From Archilochus colubris (Eukaryota > Chordata > Aves > Apodiformes > Trochilidae): a DNA stretch of 64,000 nt. The stretch lies in assembly GCA_023079485.1 (NCBI GenBank), contig CM041083.1, forward strand, positions 142,552,052 through 142,616,051, in the 5' to 3' direction. A model generated the notes under the pieces. The model was not told the DNA's origin, did not search any database, and saw nothing but the letters and a program-made list of their open reading frames with translations. Both the position numbers and the translations under genes were made by a program. Position 1 is the stretch's first letter; each line of letters opens with the position of its first letter. Shown one piece after another: positions 41,216 to 49,930 of this stretch.

Positions 41216-41257
41216 ACATAGAATCATAGAATCGTTCAGGTTGGAAAAGACCTGTAA
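41216..41257 (-). mobile_element. Short CR1 3' terminus
   Basis: Only the last 40 bp or so of a CR1: tandem ATAGAATC followed by 'GTTCAGGTTGGAAAAGACCT'. It is an extreme 5' truncation or a later deletion. Confidence 0.85.
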
Positions 41258-43639
41258 GGGTTACTTGTTTTTTAAATAACTGCTCTCCCTTTTGCTCCTT
41301 TCCCGTTTTCAGGACCAGGTTATCGAGCAGTCCCATCACACTGCCTAACCAGCTATTGTGTTTTACCCTCTCACAATCTCTCTTAAAATGCAAAGAAATT
41401 GTAATGATGTTAAACATGAGCCTAAAAATGAGAGGAATAGTCTGTAATAACATTACTTTCCAAAGTATTTTCATTCATAGTTCTTGGAATCTGGTAAATT
41501 TAGTATCTGTCCTTCAGTGTTCAAGATAGAAGATGACTGAAACGTAAACAAATCTACCCAAAACTTCCTGACAACAAGGTCTGTACATTATTCTGTGCAA
41601 GGATGGTACACAAATACACATCAATCTAAAGGAAGAATATACTGACCAGCCTTAAAAGCCACTAATTTGTTTCATTGACTTAAGAAAAATCTGTTCTTTG
41701 ACCTTCAAGTGCTTTATTCCTTATATGGTCACAGAATCATTATTTATTAAAAATATTCTACTAATTATTCTCAGGGTACCCAGAGGCTTTAAAAAGTACA
41801 GAATGCCAAAAAAATGTATTCTTACATTCCTGCACATATTGAATCCTCTTTCAAGACAGTTTTTGAAAGAAAGGAACGTGCTTACAGCCTTTTCTAGAAA
41901 ATGTTTTTAAAAAACAACCCGACAAACATTTCTTTTCATTTATAATTTGTAATTTTTTTTATTCTCTTTGGGTTCAGTTACTACTTTGTATTTACAGAAA
42001 AATGAGCTCTGTGAGTCTTCAAAGTATCTGCTGATGTCAGATATTTATAGAGTTATGATATCAAATGACTTTAAGAACTGAAACAATCTACATCTGTGGG
42101 ACAAATCTTCTATCTTTTAGTTGACAAAATTGTCCAGTTTGAACTAGAAGCTTTCAGGACAAATACGGGATAAAAGGCTCGTTTTAAAAATGTATTCTGT
42201 ATAAAAACATCATGTAAAAGATCAAAAGTAGGAAAAACATCATTGAAAATACTAACAGAATACAAGGAAGGATGTAAATTTTGTATGTTTTTATTAGGAA
42301 AAAAAAAAAGAAACAGTAAAAGAAAAACACAGTATTATGGAAATAGTTCAGACTTATAATTGTAGTTCAGAGCATGAAAGAAGTATGCAGTATACATTCC
42401 GAGTCCATAGAAAAAGAATATCCACAAATCTGGATGGGGAAATGAGTTCATGAATCTCTCTACGAATTAGAAAGTGCAGTGTGAAAAGCCCACAGAAATA
42501 AGTAAAGTTCCTCTCACAAAAATAAAGAACTCCTAATAATAATAATAAAAAAAATGTAAAGGTGCAATTTATCCCCGGATTTTGACTAAGCCAAAGCTGG
42601 AGAACACACACTCAGTCAGCAGGGACCTTCGAGCAGTCCCAGTGCTCTGTTGGACCCAGGGTGAGCTTGAGGGACTGGGAGCCCAAGAAGGGTCAGGTCT
42701 CCTCCTCCTGCCCTGGCTGCTGCCCCAGCCCACACAGCACCCTCTGCAAACCCCACTCCTGCACACCACAAGACCCACAATAACCCCCTGATAGCTCCTT
42801 GCAGGCCAGGCTGGGAGAGGGGTAGGCTGTGGGGAGCTGTGCCCTTCTGCAAACCCTCCTCTGGGTGTGGGTGCTGTGAAGGGATGCCCAGCCCAAATAT
42901 CAGAGGCATTCACTCCCCTAACATGAAAAGACAACCTCTCATTCACAGTAACTGAGCCTCTCCAATTACAACACACAAGAAAAGCACATAAAGTTGGGAA
43001 ACACTGTTCCAACACTTACTTCTGTCATGTTTTAGCATTTATCTCATTGTTCAGCAAAGCTTGGTTTCCCAAACTGAGTTCAGGACCACATTTTACTAGG
43101 CTTGACATTCACACGAGGGGTAAGACCTTTTATGACCAAAGCCTAAGATTTTGGAGAGATGTTCAGAGAACGTGCATGGATGGTGGCGATGGGATGGGCT
43201 GCCAAAACCCTCCTTGCCTCACCAGGCAAGAGAGCCAGAGGACAACAAGGCAGGGGATCCCTGTGCTCGAGGTTGTCCCTGCCTACAGCCCCAGGTCACA
43301 CTTGTCACGCCAGACAGCAGAGGACATTTACCTACTCCAGAGTCCCAGCTTATAGCCCAGCATACTGCACAGCAGTTTGCACCTCATGCACCATATCCCA
43401 AAAGCCACAGCATCTCTGGAGCAGGCACATCCTCTCTGGCTATTATACAAGCAGCTACTCTAAGAATATGGTGTTGGGGAAAGCTGGTGATGGCAAGTGG
43501 CTACAGCTGTCCCAGCTATCTCCACCAGCTACCACAGAGGATTCTGAGCTTCTCACACTGCTGCTTCACTCTGTCATCACTTCCATCACCTACTGATAGC
43601 ACTGTGGGCTTACTGTGGGGCTTCCACAGCCTTCCGATT

Positions 43640-43665
43640 TCCTTGTGAATTTTCCTTGTGAATTT
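43640..43665. repeat. 13-bp tandem duplication
   Basis: Two perfect adjacent copies of TCCTTGTGAATTT in intron 1. Confidence 0.9.
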
Positions 43666-44884
43666 AGGGAGGCAGGAATGACCTACTATACTACATCCAG
43701 TAGAGTGGGACCCAGCTCATGGCCAGGATCTCCATGCTACAGTACAACATAAAAGAGTAACAACCCCTGTTGGTGGTCAACAGAAGAACTAAAGAGAGAC
43801 AGCCCAGTCCAGCGCTCTATCAAACTCAGACCACTGGTTTTCAACTTTGTGGGTCAGCAGACTGCATGAAAACGAGACACAAAGGTAACAAAAAGCCCAT
43901 TCTAAGCAACTCCAATGCGAGGAGTGGTCTGCCAACAGCAAAAGGTGAAAAATGTGAAAATTTTCAAGCAAGGAGTTTTTCCAACAGCATGGCAGATGAC
44001 CTTCATCAATCTTCTCTTCACCACCTGGTCCTGGCTCATAGGGAAAGTTTTGCCAATAAGGTGGGGATAAGGTGGGCTGATATGTGTGCCACGCTTGTCG
44101 AACCCCAGGTGAGACAACTGTCTTGTCCCAAGTCAAAAACCAAAACCCTCTCCTCTGTCTGAGCTACAACGGGAATAACGTTCGCACACATAACACACAA
44201 AAGTTACCTGAGTACATTTTCTTCAAACGCAACACAGAACAGAGCTATAAACGCGGGGTTTTTTTACAACCCAAAAAGGACGTGGTTTTTTCCACAGGCT
44301 GCCCAGGGAGTAAAAGACCCAAATAACGCTACAACAACCTTCAAGAAAACTAAGCATCAAACGTTAAAACGCCCAAGCGAGGTGAGGCACCGACTATTCC
44401 AGCAGTTGCGTCGACAAGTTTGCAGCCAGCTCCTGGCATGCCAGGAAAGGTCCATACCCCCTTCCCCAACCCAAACTAAAACCTTCTCCCATACACACCC
44501 CGGACTTCGGTATGGAGAACGGAGCAGTATTTGTCTTCTTTTTTTTTTTTCTTTTTTCTTTTTTTCCTGTACAACACACGCAAAACCATGGCCCCAAAGG
44601 TGAAAAAGCCCTCTTCAGCCAAGCTGCCCACTGCCGCTCCCCGCTCTCCCCCCGGCCCTCACCGGCCCTCACGCCCGATCATGGTTGACCCCCCCAGAGC
44701 GCCCTTCGCACCCCCACGGACCCGGGGACCCCCCCGTCTTTCCCTCCCGGCTGGTCGGAGGCGGCGCAGGGGGCCCGGCGGCGGGCGAGGCCGGGGGCGG
44801 CGGAGCCGGATGCACAAAGGGCGGCGGGGGACGGTGAGGCGGGGGGCGACGGATGAGGCGGAGGGGGGGAAGCGGGAACCGGGC

Positions 44885-44890
44885 ACTTAC
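44885..44890 (-). other. ARHGEF7: Splice donor of ARHGEF7 exon 1
   Basis: GTAAGT directly after the AAA codon of ...GTIDK, a consensus U2 donor. It opens the 16,613 bp intron 1, with phase 0 matching the exon 2 acceptor. Confidence 0.93.
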
Positions 44891-45055
44891 TTTGTCTATG
44901 GTGCCCGGGAGCAGGCGGTCGAGCAGGCGGCAGAGCACCACCCCGTCCTTCAGGGAGGACTGGAGGAAGCCCTCGGGATCGGAGATGGTCTTTTTGGGCG
45001 ACTCCAGCACGCCCAGGGCGATCAGCCACGTAACGGTTTGCTCCGCCGAATTCAT
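44891..45055 (-). CDS. ARHGEF7: ARHGEF7 (beta-PIX) coding exon 1, start of CH domain
   Basis: First coding exon of the Rho guanine-nucleotide exchange factor beta-PIX, which activates Rac1/Cdc42 and scaffolds PAK and GIT proteins at focal adhesions. The 55 codons begin [18 protein letters not shown] and end LLPGTIDK, nearly identical to the mammalian ARHGEF7 N-terminus as I recall it and clearly closer to it than to the paralogue ARHGEF6, which begins MNPEEQ. They form the first helices of the calponin-homology domain. The ATG at 45055-45053 has GCC before it (purine at -3), and the preceding in-frame codons contain no ATG back to a stop at 45328-45326, so this start is well supported. The exon ends after a complete AAA codon at a consensus donor GTAAGT (44890-44885), phase 0. 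It sits inside a CpG island. The non-coding 5' end of the exon is not delimited. Confidence 0.95.
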
Positions 45056-45252
45056 GGCGGCGGCAGTGGCAGTGGCGGCGGCGGCAGCGGCGGGGCGGGG
45101 GTCGCGGCACCCCGCGCACTCGCGTGGGTTTTGCGTCTCCCCGGGCGGGGGCTTCAGGCGGAGGCCGGCGCCGCCCCCATGTGAATGCAGATGACGACGC
45201 CCCGGCCCCGCCGCCGCCGCTACAGACACATGCAGCTGCAGTGCCGCCTCCT

Positions 45253-45284
45253 CCCCGCCCCCCCACACCCCCCACACCCCCCCC
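45253..45284 (-). promoter_or_regulatory. G-quadruplex-forming motif in ARHGEF7 leader/promoter
   Basis: On the minus strand there are four G runs of 8, 6, 7 and 4 bases, separated by loops TGT, TGT and C. This fits the canonical G4 rule with very short loops. It lies between the CGG repeat and the start codon on the sense strand, so it would form in the mRNA leader if transcription starts further upstream. Confidence 0.75.
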
Positions 45285-45288
45285 ACCT

Positions 45289-45315
45289 CCGCCGCCGCCG
45301 CCGCCGCCGCCGCCG
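45289..45315 (-). repeat. CGG trinucleotide repeat, 9 uninterrupted units
   Basis: Nine perfect CCG units on the plus strand, so CGG in the ARHGEF7 sense direction, about 235 bp upstream of the start codon and flanked by the G-quadruplex motif. In the frame of the start codon the tract would read as GCG (alanine). Repeats of this type in 5' leaders are often length-polymorphic. Confidence 0.9.
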
Positions 45316-45320
45316 CCCCA

Positions 45321-45328
45321 TGACATCA
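45321..45328 (-). promoter_or_regulatory. CRE-like element (TGATGTCA)
   Basis: An ATF/CREB-type octamer differing by one base from TGACGTCA, embedded in the ARHGEF7 CpG island next to the CGG repeat. The last three bases on the plus strand also form the TGA that closes the open frame upstream of the start codon. Binding is inferred from sequence only. Confidence 0.4.
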
Positions 45329-45540
45329 CTGGCAGCGGCGGGAGGCCCCGCCGCGCGGGGGCAGCGCGCCCGCGGAGAGCCGCGCACCGCTCCGCACCCT
45401 CCCTCCCGCACCGCTCCCCGCCGCGCCGCACCCGCACCCGCACCGCACCCGCAGACGGCGGGGCGGGCAGCGGCTGCCCCCTAGCGGGGGGACGACGCCT
45501 CCGCGGGCGCGCAGCGGGGCCGCGGAGGCAGCGCGGCGTG

Positions 45541-46375
45541 GAAACGGTAGAATGGAATCGTCGAAGTGTTGTGGTTGGAGAAGACCAATGAGACCCATGG
45601 AGTCCAACCCTTCACCCGGCACTGCCAAGGCCACCGCGACAACGCCGTGTCCCTCGGAACCGCGTCCGCACCGCTTCGAAACACCTCCAGGGATGGGGGC
45701 TCTAGACTCCCCTGGGCAGACGGTGCCAGTGCCTGACGAGCCTTTCAGTGAAGAAATTGAACCTCATATCCGATCTAAGCCTCCCCTGGTGCAACGTGAG
45801 TCCGTTTCCTCAATGTCACAAGCACCACGACGAGAGGAAGCGGTTTCCAGGTGTGCCAGGAGAGGTTTAGTTCTGATATTAGAAGAAATTTCTGCACAGA
45901 AAGGGTGATTAAACGCTGCGGTAGGCTGCCCAGGGGAATGGTTGAATCGCCATCCCTGAAGATGTTTTAAAGATGGGTAGATGTGGTGCTTAGGCAGGGA
46001 GAGTTAGGTTAATGGTTGAACTCGTGATCTTTTCCAATCAAAACCAATCTTTTCCAAGTTCTGTGATTCCTCTTGCTCGTTCCTTGTGAGAGAAGACCAA
46101 CTACCACCTCTCTACAACTTCCTTTCAGGCAATCGTAGAACAACGAGGTTTCCCTCAGCCTCCTTCTCCAGGCTAAACCACCCCAGTTCTTTCAGACAGT
46201 CCTCATAAACTTGTTCTCTAAACCCTTCACCATCTTCGTTGACCTGCTCTGGACTCGCTCCAGCACATCAATGTCATTTTTGTAAGTGGAGGGCCCAAAA
46301 CTGAACAAAATATTTGAGATGTGGCCTCACCAGTGCTGAGTACAGAGGGACGATCACTTCCCTAGTGCACTATCC
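45541..46375 (-). mobile_element. CR1 LINE at the ARHGEF7 promoter, split by a younger CR1
   Basis: The left part (45541-45812) runs from the CR1 3' terminus (AGAATGGAATCGTCGAAG...) to 'CCCCTGGTGCAACGTGAG'. The right part (46067-46375) resumes at 'AAGACCAACTACCACCTC' and reaches 'TCACCAGTGCTGAGTACAG'. Together they form one 5'-truncated minus-strand CR1, interrupted by a plus-strand CR1. The left part is unusually rich in CG dinucleotides for a CR1, as if protected by the adjoining unmethylated island. Confidence 0.9.
45813..46066 (+). mobile_element. CR1 LINE nested in another CR1
   Basis: A sense-strand CR1 tail: 'CACGACGAGAGGAAG', 'GGAGAGGTTTAG', 'AGGCTGCCCAGGGGAATGG', 'GTTAGGTTAATGGTTG', ending TTCTGTGA. 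It is inserted in opposite orientation into the older CR1 of the same general family, flanked by TTCCTC on both sides (45807-45812 and 46067-46072), a plausible short target duplication. Confidence 0.88.
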
Positions 46376-49300
46376 AGGACGTGGAACCCATGCCATGGTG
46401 GGAGTTTTGATGTAAAACAAACAGTGAAACATATAATTATTGTCAATCTGCACTCCTCCCTCTTCTTGTTTCACAATTAAAGCTCTTCTGGTTCTCCTGA
46501 ATTTGGTCCCATTTTTACTTCTAAATAATAAACTGATGGTATCTGTATTTAAGAACCCATCACAATAATGTTTAAGCAACCTAAACGCTTTCTGAAGGCA
46601 TCCAGAGGCATGATTTTAACACCTTTTTCTGCAAAACATTTTAAATATATGCAAAACTGAAGAAGTAATTTCAGAACTGACTCTCATAAATAAAGGATAG
46701 ATAAAGTGCAAGTATGTAGATTCAGTTAACTTCCAAGTCTTAAATTTCTTTACACAACCGAAGAGATTTTTTAATGTTTATTCTTTTCTCCAGTTTAATA
46801 ATATCTGGACACAGTTTTGAACAAAAGAGAAAGAATTTTTATATGAAATATGTCATCCAGGGTCAGCAGAGATTTAGTAAATTTTAAAATTACTAATTTT
46901 CTGTAAATACAGATTAAGCCATTGAAAATTTATTTGGCCTTTCCCAAGATTTTGTTATGTTCTTACAAGAAGTTACTAAGGAGGCCAGGCAGGCATGAGG
47001 TAGAAAATTTCTACCAGAGATTTCTGCCAGAGATTAGAAAGCAGTTGGAAGACAAGGCAGCAGAAAAAAAGTCAGTTTTCAAGTTGACCAAAAAGTAACC
47101 AGTAGAGATATCTCCTTTCTTCCATGCTTTGAGCTAACTGAAAGCCACCAAAAGGCAATAGTACTTCTGTGTGTTTTCTTTAGTTTTTTAATCTGAGCAA
47201 CAGGTTCTAGAGGAGGGAAAGCAGGCAAGGAAGGGAATAGCAAGCTGAATAAAATTGCTGGTTCATTTTGGACACTCATTAGCCATTTTTCATTTTCAGC
47301 TGTTAATACCTTATCTGTCTGCCCCCAGAGAAGCAATGAGATGCTTTGGTCAGATACACAACACTCTGCTTTCCTGCTGCCAAACCAAGGTCAGGATTTC
47401 AATGGGAGGAGACTAATTATTAAATATTGGTCCAGCTTGAACAGAAATTGCTTTGACAGTCTGTAATTAGCTATGTAGGGGTCATAGTGGATCAATCACT
47501 ATGCCAGGATTCCCAATCCATACGTAACTGTCTCTGTATTTAAGCCTAAGGAGGTTTACATCCCCCTGAGTAAAAACCTCACCCCAACAAAGCATCACTT
47601 CTGTATTAAACTCAGAGATATATTTCCATGTCTAGTTAAACCTACCTTTCAGAAGTATTTTTTTTTGCTTGCAGGGGAGCTCGTCTTTTGCAGCTACTGA
47701 AACCAGCTATCACGAGTTCAGTATCACCACCTCTCTTTGCTGTTGATTGACTACCTGTCAGCTGAAGCTGTCACTTAAAATCTATACTCCAGAGATGGTG
47801 TTGGCGAGCTCGGGAAGGTGGATCCATGAGCTGGGTGGCACTGGCAGAGGTGACGATGGAGCAAAAAAGCACAACAGGGAACTAAGGATTTCGTTATCTT
47901 CCCAGCGTTTTAATAGGTGGATATAAAACTTCTGGTCCTGAGAAGACTTGTCAAGCAAGCATAAATATCTGAGTATCATAGAGTGCTGATGCAGAAACAC
48001 AAATAGAGGACTCTCAGAGCAGGTGTTTGTCAAAGGGCAACATGCAGCATGATGCTCAGGCAGATGTGGGCCTCACAAAGAGGGTTCACATTATGTGGAG
48101 TGCTGAAGGAAGGAATGTCTAAGGCCTTCTCAAAAAGAAAACACAAGCTAAATAAGCAAACAAAATTAAACAAGAACAATCAAACAACACAAAGAAAACA
48201 AAAACAAAGGAGAAAAGGAAAAGGATAAAGAAAAGGAAAAGGGGCTTCTAAGCCTCTTCCTTTCATGGGTGCTACAGGCACCTTCAGTACAGCACGGATG
48301 CTGAGCATGGTGAGGGCTTTTAGCTGGGAGAGAGATGTCCCAGAGCTCAGGTATCCAATTTATTTCCACGAGAATATGATTTCATATCCCTCAGGACTGT
48401 AGCTCACTTGGTCCACCACTTCCTGGGCAAGTGCCTTAAGGATGCATTCAAAAGCAGAAATACTGTCACCAGATCTTTGTTTAAATCAATGCAGCCTATG
48501 TACACCATGGTCTGATTGAGCTCAGAGCCCGGGCAGCTGCAAGGTCCTTAGCAATCTTAGTCTTAGCAGCCAAAATTTTTGTTAATGTGTGCTTCACTCA
48601 ATGGGGAAACGAAGACAATTCTGCATGTTACGAGCTTTTTTGCAGTCATTGGTGCTTTTGTAGCTTTTACCCCGGCTATGATCTTTAGATGTAAATATCC
48701 ACAGAGTCCTCAGGCAAGTATGCAATAGCCCAAAATGCAGCTCTGTGTCCGTGCCCCGAGAGCATCCATTCAACAGCTACGCTGCCTTTGTCTTCTAAAT
48801 GCAGTTAAGGATAATGGCATTGATCTGCTACATTCTTTATCCTTCCAGAAACCAATAATAAGCACCTCTGCTTTAGGCAGAGATGAGTATAAAGCAATGG
48901 TCCTTGCCTTGAAGGGCTTAGTCTAAATCACAGATGACAGAGGATGAAGGATAGACCTGAGAAAGGAAGAAATGAAGAAGGACAATGGGCAGCGGTGCAG
49001 TCACATGTAAATTCTCGCCATGGAAAGAGATAAATTTTAATTGCCATTTCACAAATTTTATTCACACTTCATGAAGACTGGGAAAAAAATTAAGGACAAG
49101 AATTGAATGGCCAGAAATCAAAATGGCTAAAGTGACTGAAAATGTTTTAAATTATTAAAAAAAAAAAAAGGGTGGGGGGAGCTGAGATTTTTAGATTTTT
49201 TTTTTTTATGTGAGCACACTGAGTTAATAGTATTTGCCAAATTCTACTAGCATAAGATGGGGTAAGTGCTTCCTAACATTGGAGGCTGGGGCGGAAGCAA

Positions 49301-49590
49301 AGCAGCAGCTCTCCTGGGGAAAGTCTTGGGGGAGGGGAGTTGGCAATGAGCTCCACCATTTCGGGCCAGCCACAGAGAAAGCTGTGTCCTGCAAGCTGAA
49401 ATATCAGATGCAGATCCCCAGCTGGCTGAAGTTGTCACAGCTCCCTTGAAGTTGATGAATCTGTGACATTTTTCAAACAGCAAGCTCTTGAACTTTTGCA
49501 GAGATCTCTGATTGCAGAGGACCAACATGACCATTCATAAAAAAGACAAACTGGATTCAAAGATTTATCTGATGGAGAATTTTGGGCAGA
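46376..49590. other. Upstream intergenic DNA, no gene seen
   Basis: Mostly AT-rich. There is an A/purine-rich stretch at 48.13-48.24 kb. The minus strand of 48.24-48.9 kb has several long frames with protein-like composition but no recognised match. Confidence 0.5.
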
Positions 49591-49599
49591 GTGAAGGTA

Positions 49600-49930
49600 A
49601 GAAAAAGTGCTACAGAGTTGTTAGTAAAACCTCATTTGGAGTATAGCACACACACTTGGATGTTCATGTTCTAGAAAAAATTGTATCACGCTGGAACAGA
49701 GTCATCAGAAGACTGACAGTGATCTTAGGGGAGCTTGGCTTGTTTGTCCTGGCAAAACAAAGCCTGAGAAAGGGGACAGGAGGTCTGTCTATAAGTACAC
49801 CAGTGGGTAAATATCACAGATAGATAGACAAGAAGCTGCTTTAGCTTAAGGACAATGCTTGCACAAGAACAAATGTATATAAACAAGTCCTGAATAAATT
49901 TATGCTGGAGATCAGAAAAAGATGCTTGAG
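49600..49930 (+). mobile_element. Ancient CR1/L3-like remnant
   Basis: Plus-strand traces of the old CR1 type: 'CCTCATTTGGAGTATAGCA', 'AACAGAGTCATCAGAAGACTG', 'GGACAGGAGGTCTGTCTATA' and 'GCTGGAGATCAGAAAAAGATGC' follow the order of a CR1/L3 3' region. Highly diverged. Confidence 0.6.

Larger units (their letters stand above)
39886..44589. other. Intron 1 segment next to exon 1, no gene seen
   Basis: Mixed-composition intron. It contains a CpG-rich patch (40.36-40.62 kb), a tiny CR1 end (41.2 kb), GC-rich unidentified DNA at 42.59-42.91 kb, and a pyrimidine run at 44.53-44.57 kb just before the promoter island. Confidence 0.5.
44590..45680 (-). promoter_or_regulatory. ARHGEF7: ARHGEF7 promoter CpG island
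   Basis: About 1.1 kb of very GC- and CpG-rich DNA surrounding exon 1, with sharp edges against AT-rich intron on the left and CR1 DNA on the right. It holds GC boxes (for example around 45092-45100 and 45460-45467), a CRE-like octamer, a CGG repeat and a G-quadruplex motif, and I see no TATA box. This is the usual architecture of a broadly expressed TATA-less promoter. The transcription start is not visible; it most likely lies within 45.2-45.5 kb, which would put the repeats in the 5' leader or just upstream. Confidence 0.85.

Noticed and set aside
42569..43015. 148-codon minus-strand frame and its neighbours in GC-rich DNA
   Set aside because: Overlapping frames on both strands with no recognisable domain or splice context. 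I looked for LTR-type ends and flanking duplications and found none.
44531..45184. Plus-strand 217-codon frame opposite exon 1
   Set aside because: Starts in a pyrimidine run and runs antisense to the known coding exon with low-complexity Arg/Gly composition; a shadow of the island.
44669..45443. Minus-strand frames of 205 and 254 codons over exon 1
   Set aside because: The first is the ARHGEF7 exon 1 frame extended upstream from a GTG and read through the donor into intron 1. The second is a different frame in GC-rich leader sequence, full of glycine and arginine runs.
48860..49000. MIR/L2-like core ('cttgccttgaagggctta')
   Set aside because: One phrase resembles old SINE/L2 cores, but the rest of the segment does not follow; too short to support.
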